This document shows, in pieces, positions 9,263 to 19,992 of a stretch of DNA of 64,000 nucleotides. The notes under the pieces were generated by a model. The model was given only the letters and a program-made list of their open reading frames with translations, was not told the origin of the DNA and did not search any database. Origin of the DNA: Gemmatimonadaceae bacterium (GTDB lineage Bacteria; Gemmatimonadota; Gemmatimonadetes; Gemmatimonadales; Gemmatimonadaceae); NCBI GenBank assembly GCA_035533755.1, contig DATLTC010000026.1, positions 62,001 to 126,000 on the forward strand. Direction: 5' to 3'. The translations under genes were made by a program, and so were the position numbers. Position 1 is the stretch's first letter, and every line of letters starts with the position of its first letter.

Positions 9263-9919
9263 CTACCCGAAGATCTCGCCCTGCTCTCGCGGAAGAAACG
9301 ACCGCCGGTGGTGCACCGTGGCGCCGTGCACCCAGAGCGCCTCCATATGGGCCGGCGTACCGTAGCCCACGTTGCGCTCCCAGTGGTAGAGCGGGTGCCG
9401 GCGGGCCAGCGACCGCATGAGCCGGTCCCTGGTGACCTTGGCCACGATCGACGCGCACGCCACGCTGTAGCACCGGCCGTCGCCACCCACGACGGCGGTG
9501 TGCGGCACGCCGAGGGTGCGGATGGGCTTGCCGTCCACGATCACGTGGTCGGGCAGCACGGTCAGTCGCGCGAGCGCGCGGCGCATGGCCAGCACGGTGG
9601 CCTTGTAGATGTTGATCTCGTCGATCTCGCGCACGCTGGCGGCGCCGAGGGCCACGGCCAGGGCCCGCTCGCGGATCAGCGCGGCCAGTCGCTCGCGGTC
9701 GCGCGCCGAGAGCTGCTTGGAGTCGTCGACGCCGGCGATGGCGCGGAGTGCCGGGGGCATGACCACCGCGCATGCGACGACGGGGCCCGCGAGGGGGCCC
9801 CGTCCCACTTCATCCACGCCCGCGATGAGCGGGCCTATGGTCTGCCGGAGTTCGCGTTCGAGCGGGCTCCAACGGTGACGCCGGCCGCGGGCCGCCTGGC
9901 GGTCACCGCCGGCCGCCAT
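9263..9919 (-). CDS. rnhB: Ribonuclease HII
   Basis: A 218-residue RNase HII that cleaves RNA in RNA-DNA hybrids and removes misincorporated ribonucleotides. The catalytic block AGVDEVGRGPLAGPV carries the first acidic residues (Asp36, Glu37). DDSKQLS follows, and a later SIVAKVTRDR segment completes the family signature. The gene starts 3 bp after the rplS stop and is the last gene of the ffh-rpsP-rimM-trmD-rplS-rnhB operon, its usual neighbourhood. The first 25 or so residues are basic and not conserved, so a slightly later start is possible. Confidence 0.95.
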   Translation of the reverse strand: MAAGGDRQAARGRRHRWSPLERELRQTIGPLIAGVDEVGRGPLAGPVVACAVVMPPALRAIAGVDDSKQLSARDRERLAALIRERALAVALGAASVREIDEINIYKATVLAMRRALARLTVLPDHVIVDGKPIRTLGVPHTAVVGGDGRCYSVACASIVAKVTRDRLMRSLARRHPLYHWERNVGYGTPAHMEALWVHGATVHHRRSFLPREQGEIFG

Positions 9920-9922
9920 CGG

Positions 9923-10306
9923 TCACTCGGCCTCGGCGGAACCCGTGACCGGAACCGCCACCTTGGCCTTGCGCTCTTTGATGCGCGTGGCCTTGCCGGT
10001 GAGGTGGCGCAGATAGTACAGCTTGGCGCGACGCACGCGGCCGCGGCGCACGATCACGAGATCGCCGATCATCGGACTGTGCACGGGGAAGATGCGCTCC
10101 ACGCCCACGCCGTTGGAGATCTTGCGGACGGTGAACGTCTCGCTCACACCAGCGCCGCGACGCGCGATGCACACGCCTTCGAACGCCTGGATGCGCTCCT
10201 TATCGCCTTCCTTGACGCGGACATTCACGCGGAGCGTGTCGCCGGGACGGAAGGCGGGCAGGTCGGTGCGGATCCATTCTTTTTGGGTTTCGATGAACGC
10301 GTGCAT
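9923..10306 (-). CDS. rplS: 50S ribosomal protein L19
   Basis: A 127-residue L19, a protein at the 30S-50S interface. The motifs [26 protein letters not shown] and ERIFPVHSP are diagnostic. The start is preceded by GGAG. The C-terminal 15 residues ([10 protein letters not shown]) extend a little beyond the usual end. A 102-bp gap separates it from trmD and contains a plausible promoter, so rplS-rnhB may be transcribed both with and independently of the upstream operon. Confidence 0.97.
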   Translation of the reverse strand: MHAFIETQKEWIRTDLPAFRPGDTLRVNVRVKEGDKERIQAFEGVCIARRGAGVSETFTVRKISNGVGVERIFPVHSPMIGDLVIVRRGRVRRAKLYYLRHLTGKATRIKERKAKVAVPVTGSAEAE

Positions 10307-10333
10307 ATGTCACTCCGGGCTAAGGGCCCGTGA

Positions 10334-10363
10334 AATATCGAGTTATCGGGCGCAGACTAGCAA
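10334..10363 (-). promoter_or_regulatory. Candidate sigma-70 type promoter for rplS-rnhB
   Basis: On the minus strand TTGCTA (10358-10363) and GATATT (10334-10339) are separated by 18 bp in an unusually AT-rich stretch, 28 bp upstream of the rplS start. A small GGGC-CCTTA-GCCC hairpin lies between this promoter and the start codon and could form a leader structure. This is a sequence match only. Confidence 0.4.
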
Positions 10364-10408
10364 AATTAAACCACCAGGGCGATCCACGCCAGTGCGCCAG
10401 GCCAGCGA

Positions 10409-11092
10409 CTATTCCTCGGAGGACCCGCGGTCGCGGTCGTCGGCGTGCCTGGTGAGCCGCGCGCCCTCGGCGCGGCGCCATTCGGCGATGCGCTTGTGGT
10501 CGCCGGAGAGCAGGACTTCGGGCACGGCCAGCCCTCGAAATTCCGGCGGGCGGGTGTAGCTGGGGGCGCTCAAGCCCGCGTCGTCGTAGAACGAGTCGGT
10601 GCGGGCGCTGTCGTGATCGGACATCGCGCCGGGCAGGAGCCGCACCGTGGCGTCGATGATGGCCAGCGCGGCCGGCTCGCCTCCGCTGAGCACGAACGGG
10701 CCGAGCGACAGCTCCTCGGTGGCCAGGTGGTCGGCCACCCGCTGATCCACGTCCTTGTAGTGGCCGCAGAGGACGGTGAGCTCGGAGCCCGCGGCAAAGC
10801 GCGCCGCATCGGCGTGCGTGAACTGCCGGCCGCGCGCCGAGACGAGCACGATCGGGGCCCGGGCCTCGAGCGCTTCGACCGCTTCGAAGAACGGTCCGGG
10901 CTTCATGACCATCCCCGCCCCACCGCCGTACGGATAGTCGTCCACCGTGCGATGGCGGTCGTGCGTGTAGTCGCGGAGGTCGGCCACGCGGTACTCCACG
11001 CTGCCGGCGGCCCTGGCGCGCGCCGGGATGCTGAGCCCGAGAGGGCCGGCGAAGAAGTCGGGGAAGATGGTGACGACGTTGACGCGGAGCAT
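10409..11092 (-). CDS. trmD: tRNA (guanine-N1)-methyltransferase
   Basis: A 227-residue TrmD that methylates G37 of tRNAs from SAM and so guards the reading frame. Recognisable blocks are VNVVTIFPDFF at the N-terminus, the knotted SPOUT region with DDYPYGGGAGMVM, the FVLSGGEPAALAIID stretch, and the late YTRPPEFRGLAVPEVLLSGDH motif. The start overlaps the rimM stop as TGATG, so the two are translationally coupled. The order rpsP-rimM-trmD-rplS is the widely conserved one. Confidence 0.97.
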   Translation of the reverse strand: MLRVNVVTIFPDFFAGPLGLSIPARARAAGSVEYRVADLRDYTHDRHRTVDDYPYGGGAGMVMKPGPFFEAVEALEARAPIVLVSARGRQFTHADAARFAAGSELTVLCGHYKDVDQRVADHLATEELSLGPFVLSGGEPAALAIIDATVRLLPGAMSDHDSARTDSFYDDAGLSAPSYTRPPEFRGLAVPEVLLSGDHKRIAEWRRAEGARLTRHADDRDRGSSEE

Positions 11093-11622
11093 CAGTCGAG
11101 CAACCCGGCGGGCGGATCGATGGTGATGAGGCGCGCCTCGCGGTCCACGGCGGTCACGACGCGGTCGTCGAACGGGACCATGACGGTGCCGCGGGCGCGG
11201 CGGATGTCGAGGGCGAGGCCCTGGGGCAGTTCGTACACCTCTTCCACATCGCCCACGGGCTCTCCGGACGCGAGCACCACGCGCATGCCGAGCAGGTCAT
11301 GGACGTAGATCTCGTGTTCGTCGGGCGGCGGCACTTCGGCGCTGGGCAGGAGCAGGTAGCGACCGCGCCACGTGTCAGCGGCGGTGCGGTCGGGCACCTC
11401 GTCGAATTTGACGAGGAAGCCGTCGCCCATGGGGCGCACCGTGCTCACGTGGAGCTCGCGGGGGTGGGCGGGCAGCTCCCCGGTATGCGTGCCCGCAAGA
11501 ACGCGACGGCCGGGCGCGAAGATCGCGTCCGGCCCGTCGGTGATCGGCTCGACGACGAGTTCGCCGTGAATGCCGTGTGCCTTGCGAACCCGCCCGACGA
11601 TGAGGAACTCGGGCGTGGTCAT
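11092..11622 (-). CDS. rimM: 16S rRNA processing protein RimM
   Basis: A 176-residue RimM, the 30S maturation factor that binds S19. The N-terminal beta-barrel begins EFLIVGRVRKAHGIHGELVVEP. A C-terminal PRC-barrel runs from about residue 100, with YVHDLLGMRV and a closing IDPPAGLLD, both typical of the family. I chose the ATG at 11622 because it gives the conserved N-terminus; the same frame stays open upstream through rpsP. It lies 23 bp behind rpsP and shares one base with the trmD start. Confidence 0.95.
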   Translation of the reverse strand: MTTPEFLIVGRVRKAHGIHGELVVEPITDGPDAIFAPGRRVLAGTHTGELPAHPRELHVSTVRPMGDGFLVKFDEVPDRTAADTWRGRYLLLPSAEVPPPDEHEIYVHDLLGMRVVLASGEPVGDVEEVYELPQGLALDIRRARGTVMVPFDDRVVTAVDREARLITIDPPAGLLD

Positions 11623-11645
11623 GTCCCGATGCCGTGCCTGGCGGG

Positions 11646-11963
11646 CTAGCTCTCGGTGGGCGCGTCGACGGCGACGGCGCTGGCCTTGAGCTTCTCGGCG
11701 AGCCGCGCCTCGTGGCGCGTCTTGAGGACGCCGGCCTTGCGGAGCAGCGAGCGCACCGTGTCGGTGGGCTGGGCGCCGTTGTCGAGCCAGTGATTCACGC
11801 GATCGGTCTTGAGATTGAGCGCCGTCTCGCCCTGGCGCGGCGCGTACTGCCCGATGATCTCGATGAACCGGCCGTCGCGCGGACTGCGGGAGTCGGCGAT
11901 GACGATACGGTAGTAGGGCTGCTTGCTGCGGCCGGTGCGGCGCAGGCGGATCTTGACGGCCAT
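11646..11963 (-). CDS. rpsP: 30S ribosomal protein S16
   Basis: A 105-residue S16, an early-binding 30S protein. The N-terminus [19 protein letters not shown] and the IGQYAPRQG motif are diagnostic. The tail after residue 85 is alanine-rich and longer than in the shortest family members. The start follows GAGAGGAG on the minus strand. It sits 97 bp downstream of ffh in the standard order. Confidence 0.97.
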   Translation of the reverse strand: MAVKIRLRRTGRSKQPYYRIVIADSRSPRDGRFIEIIGQYAPRQGETALNLKTDRVNHWLDNGAQPTDTVRSLLRKAGVLKTRHEARLAEKLKASAVAVDAPTES

Positions 11964-12060
11964 GGTGGTACGCTCCTCTCACACGTGAATGGCACTGCTT
12001 CGGGCTCCTCGCGCGCCGGGAATTTCCCGGCCGCACCCGGTGGTACGACCTACCAATAAT

Positions 12061-13389
<1,329 letters not shown>

Positions 13390-13411
13390 AGCCCTTAAAC
13401 CTAGATGCTGT

Positions 13412-13417
13412 TATGAT
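13412..13417 (+). promoter_or_regulatory. Probable -10 box for lon copy 1
   Basis: TATGAT, one mismatch from the sigma-70 consensus, lies in an AT-rich island between the divergent ffh and lon genes. No good -35 is visible 16-18 bp upstream. Transcription from here would start near 13424, giving a short leader to a GTG at 13438 or an 80-nt leader to the ATG at 13504. Confidence 0.4.
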
Positions 13418-13503
13418 TTAAGACAAGGGAACGGACTGTGGCGCAGGGCCTGGCGCGCCCATCCGACTCCGCCGTCCGACTCGCATCCCACCCTGTGAGG
13501 CGA

Positions 13504-15963
13504 ATGCCCAAGGTCTCTCGGCAGGAAGACCTCTTCGACGCGCTGTTACCGCGCACGCTGCCGCTCATGGCGTTGCGGTCCACGATCGTCTTCCCCCACG
13601 GCACCATCGCCGTGCAGATGGGCGCCCCCGAGAACCTCTCGCTGTTGAACGAGAACCCCGAGCCCGGGGTGGTGGTGGCGCTGGTGGTGGCGACGGGAGA
13701 GGCCGAGGATCCGCTGGACACCGAGACGCTGGTGAACCGGATCGGGGTGGCGGCGCGGGTGCACGAGCGGATCAACCTGCCCGGGAACACGGTGCAGATA
13801 ACGCTCCAGGGGATGCAGCGCATTCTGATCGAGGGCATCCAGCAGACCGAGCCGTATCCGGTGGCGATCGTCCGCGACGCCGCCGAGACGCCGGTGGACG
13901 CGGGCGATGGGCGCGAGCTGATCACGCGCGTGATCGCCTCGGCGGAGACGCTGGCCGACCTGGTGGAGAAGATCTCGGCGGACGTGCCGTCGATCCTGCG
14001 GATGAACGTGGCGGACCCGGGGCGATTTGCCGATCTGGCGGCCACGAACCTGAGCTTCCGCATCGCCGACCGCGACGAGGTATTGCAGCGGTTGGACGTG
14101 GGGCAGCGGCTGCGGTTTGTGCTCACGCGGCTGGAGCGCGAGGTGGCGCGGGCGCGCGTGATGGAGGACGTGAAGAAGCAGACCGAGGTGAAGATCGAGG
14201 AGCACCAGCGCGAGTTCTACCTGCGCCAGCAGCTGCGGGCGATCCAGAGCGAGTTGGGCGAAGCCGATCCGAACGAGAAGGACGTGCTGGATCTGCTCAA
14301 GCGCATCGAGGACGCGGGGCTGCCGGAGAAGGCGCTGGTGGAGGCGAAGCGCGAGGCGGAGCGGCTGCGGATGCTGGCGCCGGCATCGAGCGAGTATCAG
14401 GTAGTGCGCACCTACCTCGATTGGCTGCTGGCGCTGCCGTGGAGCACAAATTCGGGCCGTCACGAGATCGAGTTGGCCAAGGTGCAGGAGGCGCTGGACG
14501 CGCGGCATTACGGGCTGGACGAGGCCAAGGAGCGGATTCTCGAATTCCTGGCCGTGCGCAAGCTGCGCGGCGGGGCCTCGCAGGGACCGATCCTCTGTTT
14601 CGTGGGGCCCCCGGGCACGGGCAAGACGTCGCTGGGCGAGGCGATCGGGGCGGCGATCGGGCGGGCGTGCTACCGGATCTCGGTGGGCGGCGTGCGCGAC
14701 GAGGCGGAGATCCGCGGGCACCGGCGCACATACGTGGGGGCGATGCCGGGGCTGATCCTGCAGGCGCTGCGCCGCGTGCAGGTGAACGACCCGATCCTGA
14801 TGATCGACGAGATCGACAAGATGTCGGGGGGCGGGCCGTCGGGCGATCCGGCGGCGGCGATGCTCGAGGTGCTGGATCCGATGCAGAACAGGACGTTCAC
14901 GGATCACTACCTCAATCTGGCGTTCGACCTGTCGTCGGCGCTGTTCATCTGCACGGCGAACAACCTGTTCGACATCCCGGGCCCGTTGCGCGACCGCATG
15001 GAGGTCATCAAGATCGCGGGCTACACCGTGGAGGAGAAAGTCGAGATCGCGTGGCGCTACCTGGTGCCCAAGCTGCTGGGCGAGCACGGGCTGGGCGAGG
15101 TGGACATCCAGTTCACGGACGAATCGCTGAGCTTCATCTCCAACCGCTACTCGCGCGAGGCGGGGCTGCGCAATTTCGAGCGCAATCTGGCGGCGATCCT
15201 GCGCAAGCGGGCGCGGCGCAAGGCGGAGGGTGAAGAGGGCGCGTGGGTGATCGACGAGGGGCGGGTGGAGGCGCTGCTGGGGGTGCCGCACTACGTGACC
15301 GAACCCGCCGAGCAGGAGCCGGAGGTGGGGGTGGTGACGGGGCTGGCGTGGACGGCGAGCGGGGGCGACCTGATCGTGATCGAGGCGCTGCGCATGCCGG
15401 GCTCGGGGCGGCTGACGGTGACCGGGCAGTTGGGCGACGTGATGCGTGAATCCGTGGACGCGGCGCACTCGTACGTTCGATCGCGGGCCAGCCAGCTCGC
15501 GATCGCCGATTCCACGTTCAAGGAGCACGACCTGCACATCCATCTGCCGGCGGGGGCGATCCCCAAGGACGGCCCGAGCGCGGGGATCACGATCACGCTG
15601 GCGATCGCGAGCGTGCTGAGCCAGCGGCCGGTGCGGCGCGACCTGGCGATGACGGGCGAGGTGACGCTGCGCGGCAAGGTGCTGGAGATCGGCGGCGTGA
15701 AGGAGAAGGTGCTGGCGGCGTACCGGTCGGGGCTGCGCGAGGTGATCCTGCCCAAGGCCAACGAGAAGGATCTGCGCGACGTGCCGCCGGAGGTGCGCCA
15801 GCACATGGCGTTCACCTTCGTGGATCGCATGGACCAGGTGCTGCAGCTCGCGCTGCTCGACCCGGAAGGCCGGCGGGCGCGTCCCCCGCGGCGGCGGTCC
15901 GGCGACGGGACGTCGCGCGAGACGCCCTCGTCGGGAGAGTCGCTCGCCGCCGACGCGCCGTAA
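13504..15963 (+). CDS. lon: ATP-dependent protease Lon (copy 1)
   Basis: An 819-residue cytoplasmic Lon protease (841 if started from the in-frame GTG at 13438). An N-terminal substrate domain (TLPLMALRSTIVFPHG...) is followed by a coiled region and an AAA+ module with Walker A GPPGTGKTSLGE and Walker B ILMIDEIDK. The protease domain carries the Ser of KDGPSAG and the Lys of GGVKEK, so the catalytic dyad is intact. The last 30 residues are a charged, disordered tail. I prefer ATG 13504, which has GAGG upstream; the GTG has AAGGGA 7 bp upstream and cannot be excluded. A second Lon lies at 46641-49046. Confidence 0.96.
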   Translation: MPKVSRQEDLFDALLPRTLPLMALRSTIVFPHGTIAVQMGAPENLSLLNENPEPGVVVALVVATGEAEDPLDTETLVNRIGVAARVHERINLPGNTVQITLQGMQRILIEGIQQTEPYPVAIVRDAAETPVDAGDGRELITRVIASAETLADLVEKISADVPSILRMNVADPGRFADLAATNLSFRIADRDEVLQRLDVGQRLRFVLTRLEREVARARVMEDVKKQTEVKIEEHQREFYLRQQLRAIQSELGEADPNEKDVLDLLKRIEDAGLPEKALVEAKREAERLRMLAPASSEYQVVRTYLDWLLALPWSTNSGRHEIELAKVQEALDARHYGLDEAKERILEFLAVRKLRGGASQGPILCFVGPPGTGKTSLGEAIGAAIGRACYRISVGGVRDEAEIRGHRRTYVGAMPGLILQALRRVQVNDPILMIDEIDKMSGGGPSGDPAAAMLEVLDPMQNRTFTDHYLNLAFDLSSALFICTANNLFDIPGPLRDRMEVIKIAGYTVEEKVEIAWRYLVPKLLGEHGLGEVDIQFTDESLSFISNRYSREAGLRNFERNLAAILRKRARRKAEGEEGAWVIDEGRVEALLGVPHYVTEPAEQEPEVGVVTGLAWTASGGDLIVIEALRMPGSGRLTVTGQLGDVMRESVDAAHSYVRSRASQLAIADSTFKEHDLHIHLPAGAIPKDGPSAGITITLAIASVLSQRPVRRDLAMTGEVTLRGKVLEIGGVKEKVLAAYRSGLREVILPKANEKDLRDVPPEVRQHMAFTFVDRMDQVLQLALLDPEGRRARPPRRRSGDGTSRETPSSGESLAADAP

Positions 15964-15981
15964 GGGCCGGCCGGGTCCGTG

Positions 15982-17541
15982 ATGCTCGATCCCAAAAATC
16001 CGTGGCTCCAGTTTGCCGTGCACGTGACCATCGGCACGATTGCCGGCGGCGCGTCGGACACGGTGGCGGTGTGGATGCTGTTCCATCCGCGCCGCAAGGT
16101 GCTGGGGTTCCAGGGCGCGATCCCCAAGAACCAGGCGCGGCTGGCGCGCAGTCTGGGACGCACGGTGGGCGAGCGCCTGCTCACGCCGCCCGACATCATG
16201 GCCGAGCTCACGCGGGCCGGCGTGCGCGAGAAGCTGGACGAGACGCTGGCGCTGGTGGTGGGCCACGTGCTCGACACCGAGCGGGGATCGTTGCGCGAGG
16301 TGCTGCCGCCCTCGGTGCTGCTCGAGGTGGAGCGGGTGCTGATGGCGGGGGTTCCGATCGTGGTGGAGCGGCTGGCCGACTTCGTGGAGTCGCCGGAGTT
16401 CGAGGAGCGGGCGCGGACGTTCGTGGCGCGGCGGCGCGCCGAATTGCGCGATCGCCTGGTGGGCAACGTGCTCACGGCGGAACGGCGGGCCGCGATCACG
16501 GCCAGGGCGGCGCAGTGGACGGAGGAGTTCTCGCAGTCGGACGAGCTGGAGCGCGGCGTGCGCGACTACGTGCAGCGGCGGGGCCGGGCGATGCTCGCGT
16601 CCACCGAACCGCTCATGGACCAGGTGCCACCGGCGTTCGTGTCGGCGATCGACGGGGGCATCGAAGCCTACCTGCCGATTGCCGTGGAGAAGCTGGGCGG
16701 CGTGCTGCGCGATCCCGGCGCGCGGGAGCGCATCCGGGTGCGGCTGCACGGGCTGTTCTCGCGGTTCGTGCAGGATCTCAAGTTCCACGAGCGGGTGATC
16801 GCCAAGCTGGTGGTGACCGAGCGCACGCTGGACAAGGCGCTGGACTCGGTGGAGAAGGAGGGCGCCGAGCAGTTGGGCGAGTTGCTCGAGGATCCGGCGG
16901 TGCGCGAGCGGATCACGGCGGCCGTGCACGAGGCGATCACGTCGTACCTGGCCAAGCCGCTGGCCGAGATCGTGGGCGCGCCCGACAGCGAGCGGGCGCT
17001 GGCGGTGATGGACACGGTATCGAGCGGACTGCTGCGGGTGTTGCGCGCCGGGGAGACGCGGGGGCTGCTGGTGGAGAAGCTGGACGCGGCGCTCGCCCGC
17101 GCCGAGCAGAAGACGTGGGGTGATCTGCTGGCGCCGCTCGATGACGACACGTTCACCGACTGGATCGTGTCGGCCGCGCGGACGCCGCGCTCGCGCGAGC
17201 TGGTGGAGGACGCGGCGCGGTCGGCCGTCCAGCGGGTGCTGGACAAGCCGCTGGGGCGCCCGGGGCGATGGCTCCCGCCGGACAGTTCCACCCGGTTGGG
17301 CGCCACGTTCGCGCCGGCGATCTGGGAGCTGATCGAGGGGCAGTTGCCGGGCCTGATCCAGCGGCTGGACGTGCAGGCGATGGTGGAGCGCAAGGTGCTG
17401 GCGTTCAGCTTCGAGCGACTGGAGGAGCTGATCCGCGGCGTGATCAACCGCGAGCTGCGGTTGATCATCCTGATCGGCTACATCCTGGGCGGGCTGATCG
17501 CGGTGATCGGATTCTCGCTCTCGCGCCTGGCCGGGATGTAG
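15982..17541 (+). CDS. DUF445 family membrane protein
   Basis: A 519-residue DUF445 protein of unknown function. The N-terminal segment holds a membrane stretch and the family motif (GGASDTVAVWMLFHPRR...GFQGAIPKN). A long, charged, probably coiled-coil middle follows. A C-terminal transmembrane helix runs from about 490 to 515 (LIILIGYILGGLIAVIGF). The topology suggests a helical stalk anchored at both ends in the inner membrane. It lies 18 bp behind lon and may be cotranscribed with it. Its stop codon sits inside a symmetrical hairpin shared with the converging gene. Confidence 0.85.
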   Translation: MLDPKNPWLQFAVHVTIGTIAGGASDTVAVWMLFHPRRKVLGFQGAIPKNQARLARSLGRTVGERLLTPPDIMAELTRAGVREKLDETLALVVGHVLDTERGSLREVLPPSVLLEVERVLMAGVPIVVERLADFVESPEFEERARTFVARRRAELRDRLVGNVLTAERRAAITARAAQWTEEFSQSDELERGVRDYVQRRGRAMLASTEPLMDQVPPAFVSAIDGGIEAYLPIAVEKLGGVLRDPGARERIRVRLHGLFSRFVQDLKFHERVIAKLVVTERTLDKALDSVEKEGAEQLGELLEDPAVRERITAAVHEAITSYLAKPLAEIVGAPDSERALAVMDTVSSGLLRVLRAGETRGLLVEKLDAALARAEQKTWGDLLAPLDDDTFTDWIVSAARTPRSRELVEDAARSAVQRVLDKPLGRPGRWLPPDSSTRLGATFAPAIWELIEGQLPGLIQRLDVQAMVERKVLAFSFERLEELIRGVINRELRLIILIGYILGGLIAVIGFSLSRLAGM

Positions 17542-17561
17542 CGCCGCGGGCGCGGCGCTAC
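17538..17561. terminator. Bidirectional hairpin carrying both convergent stop codons
   Basis: A perfect 10-bp inverted repeat GTAGCGCCGC / GCGGCGCTAC with loop GGGC. The TAG of the DUF445 gene (17539-17541) lies in one arm and the TAG of the opposing lipoprotein gene (17558-17560) in the other. There is no long T-run on either side, so termination strength is uncertain, but the symmetry fits a two-way terminator. Confidence 0.6.
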
Positions 17562-18820
17562 TTGAGGCGGACGGCCGAGAGGTTGATGAGCGCCGTGGAG
17601 CTGCCGGCGGGAACGTCCACGTACAGGACCACGCTGCGTCCGTCGATCAGGGTGGGCGTGATCTCCGCGGTGCGCTTGCTTCCCCGGTAGGTGCGGCGCC
17701 CGCTGGCGGCGAGCGTGGGGTTGGGGGTGCGGTAGCGCTTCTCGGTGGCCTGGCCGAGGGCGTCCACGAACCTGGCGGCCTCGACCGGCGTATGCCACAC
17801 GGTGACCCAGACCACGGCGGTGCCGGAGGGCTCGGCGAGGATGCGGAAGCGTTCGCCGTCCCATCCCTCGGCGGCGCTGACGGCCAGGGTCTGGTCGTGC
17901 GTGTGGCGATAGAGGAACAGGCGGGTGTCGAACTCGCCGAGATCATTCTCGTAGATGGTCCGGCCCACCGTAGCGGGGAGCGTGACCTGGGCCGGCACGT
18001 CGCGCGGCGTGCCGAAGAACGCCGGCTCGTGCAGGATCTGGGTGGTGGACACGGGAAGATCGGTGAGCGGGAGCTTGCCGGGTTCGTGGGCCTTGAAGCG
18101 CCGCATGAATTCGGCGCCGCTCAGGTACGGGAAGAGGAGTTCTTCCTGGATGACCTCCGGCGCCGAGGCGAACACGGGCTGCGAGCTCTGGCTCTCGCGG
18201 ATCATCTCGCGGACGCGGTCCCAGCCGCCGGGCATGAGGGTGGCGATGTTCTGGCCGCCGGTCATGATCGACATCTGCTCGTACGTGGCCTCGCCCTCGA
18301 TCACGGCCTGGATGGCCATCTCGCGGTCGTTGTCGCCGGTGAGGTGCTGGAGCGAATCGAGGTTCACGTATTGATCCTGCAGGGCGTGCACGAGTTCGTG
18401 CGTCACGGTGACGCTCACGAGGTCGTCGGGCGCGCCCTTGACCACGTACAGCACCTTGGCGCTGGGATCGTAGTAGCCGATGATCTGCTCGGTGAGCAGA
18501 TCGACGAGGAACTTGCGGAGGTTGAGGGTATCGGGAATGAGCCCGAACGCCTTGTAGGCCGCCTCCTGCCCGGCGACCTCGGCGGCCGGCGTTCCCTCGT
18601 CGAACTTCTTGATCAGGAAATCGCGCACCTGTTCGCGGGTGCGCACCTCGAGCTTGGGCGGCGTCTTGAAGGGCACGCCCACGGCCTTCTCGATCTTGGG
18701 CACGGCGGCGGCGACCATGTCGGCGTAGGGCCCCTGCCCCGTCTTGCCGTTGCGGCGGCCGCAGCCGGCCAGCGTGACGGCGGCCGCGAGCAGCGCGCCG
18801 GCGATCCAACGATTGTTCAC
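17558..18820 (-). CDS. Putative zinc-metalloprotease lipoprotein (HExxH)
   Basis: A 420-residue lipoprotein. The GTG start at 18820 overlaps the preceding stop as GTGA and gives a signal peptide ending in a lipobox VTLAGC. Near residue 140 is THELVHALQDQ, a zincin-type HExxH motif preceded by IGYYDPSAKVLYVV. This arrangement is known from poorly characterised bacterial zincins. A Glu-rich segment VIEGEATYEQM about 30 residues later could give the third zinc ligand. The C-terminal third looks like a separate beta-rich domain. It is probably periplasmic and membrane-tethered. The substrate is unknown. It closes an operon behind a Clp-like ATPase and a prepilin peptidase. Confidence 0.75.
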   Translation of the reverse strand: MNNRWIAGALLAAAVTLAGCGRRNGKTGQGPYADMVAAAVPKIEKAVGVPFKTPPKLEVRTREQVRDFLIKKFDEGTPAAEVAGQEAAYKAFGLIPDTLNLRKFLVDLLTEQIIGYYDPSAKVLYVVKGAPDDLVSVTVTHELVHALQDQYVNLDSLQHLTGDNDREMAIQAVIEGEATYEQMSIMTGGQNIATLMPGGWDRVREMIRESQSSQPVFASAPEVIQEELLFPYLSGAEFMRRFKAHEPGKLPLTDLPVSTTQILHEPAFFGTPRDVPAQVTLPATVGRTIYENDLGEFDTRLFLYRHTHDQTLAVSAAEGWDGERFRILAEPSGTAVVWVTVWHTPVEAARFVDALGQATEKRYRTPNPTLAASGRRTYRGSKRTAEITPTLIDGRSVVLYVDVPAGSSTALINLSAVRLK

Positions 18821-19968
18821 TCCCACGTGACAGGACCTCCCGACATGAGTGCGACCACGCGTGCCACGTCGTGGCCGCGAACGACAACGCCTTCGTCCAT
18901 CAAGCGCCGGGCCAGCTCGGCATCGAGCGCGGGGCCGGCGGCCGGCGACGCGTCGGCGGACGGCGGCGCGGGCCTGGGCGGCGGCGCGGCGGGTCTCGCC
19001 TCGACGCTCGGCGCTCCGGCGGCGAAGGCCGCCTCGAGCCCGGCCCCGAACCGCTCCAGGACATCGAACGACGTCTTGGCGATCGATTCGATGGGATCTT
19101 CGCTTTCCAGCGGCTCCGCGGCCGCGGCGCGCGGACGCGGCGGATCGCGCCTGACGCGCCGCGCCTGGAGCAGCGCCTCGGTCCGCGGGGTGTACACCGC
19201 CAGCGCCTGCAGGTGCGCGCACGCTTCGTCGAGCGCATCGATGGCCTTGTCGGGCCGGCGGCGGTCGGCAACGTGCCGATCGGTGAGCCGCACCGCCGCC
19301 TCGAGGGCGTCGTCGCCGATGAGCACGCCGTGGTGGCGCTCGAGGCGCTCCTTGCGGGCGCGCAGCACGTCGAGGGTGTGTTCCACGCTCAGCTCGCGCA
19401 CGGCCACTTTCTGGAAGCGCCGTTCGAGCGCGGCGTCACCCAGCACCCAGTGGCCGTACTCCTCGTCGGTGGTGGCGCCGATGACGCGGAAGTCGCCGCG
19501 CGCCAGCGCCGGCTTGAGCATGTTGGCGGCGTCCATGGCCGTGCCCATGGCGGTGCCCTGCCCGATGAGGTTGTGCAACTCATCGATGAACAGGATCACG
19601 TCGGGGGCGGCCTGTGTCTCGTTGACGAGGACGCGGATGCGCTCCTCATACTGGCCGCGGTAGGTGGAGCCGGCGAGGAGCGCCACGTGGTCGAGCGACA
19701 GCACGCGCACGTTGCGGAGGGCGAGCGGGACGGTGCCCGCCGCGATGTGCTGGGCGAGTCCTTCGACGATGGCCGTCTTGCCCACGCCGGCGGCGCCGAC
19801 GAGCGCGGGATTGTTCTTGCCGTGTCGCAGGAGGATGTCGATGACGCGGGCGATCTCGTCCTGGCGGCCGCGCACCGGCTCGAGGCGCCCGGCGCGGGCG
19901 TCCGCCGTGAGGTCGCGCGTGAAGCGTCCCAGCGCGCCGCTCGAGGCGCGCGGCGGTTCGTCGATCAT
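18817..19968 (-). CDS. Single-domain Clp-type AAA+ ATPase (ClpB/ClpC D1 only)
   Basis: A 383-residue protein that matches only the first nucleotide-binding domain of Hsp100/Clp ATPases. Visible are Walker A GAAGVGKT (Lys64), the pore-loop motif STYRGQYEER (Tyr103), Walker B VILFIDE (124-130), sensor-1 GATT and the arginine-finger block ALERRFQKV. The small subdomain begins RRRPDKAIDALDEA. There a ClpB would carry its coiled middle domain, but this protein has about 90 residues of Pro/Ala-rich linker. It ends with GHDVARVVALMSGGPV, equivalent to the D1-D2 junction of ClpB. The N-domain and D2 are absent. It is coupled to the metalloprotease lipoprotein gene by a GTGA overlap. Its role is unknown. 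Confidence 0.88.
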   Translation of the reverse strand: MIDEPPRASSGALGRFTRDLTADARAGRLEPVRGRQDEIARVIDILLRHGKNNPALVGAAGVGKTAIVEGLAQHIAAGTVPLALRNVRVLSLDHVALLAGSTYRGQYEERIRVLVNETQAAPDVILFIDELHNLIGQGTAMGTAMDAANMLKPALARGDFRVIGATTDEEYGHWVLGDAALERRFQKVAVRELSVEHTLDVLRARKERLERHHGVLIGDDALEAAVRLTDRHVADRRRPDKAIDALDEACAHLQALAVYTPRTEALLQARRVRRDPPRPRAAAAEPLESEDPIESIAKTSFDVLERFGAGLEAAFAAGAPSVEARPAAPPPRPAPPSADASPAAGPALDAELARRLMDEGVVVRGHDVARVVALMSGGPVTWE

Positions 19969-19992
19969 CCGTTGGAGCGAAGCGGTGGGCGG

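Noticed and set aside
13546-16929. Long minus-strand open frame across lon and the DUF445 gene
   Set aside because: It spans two unrelated real genes, is His/Arg/Gln-rich and lacks any motif or start signal.
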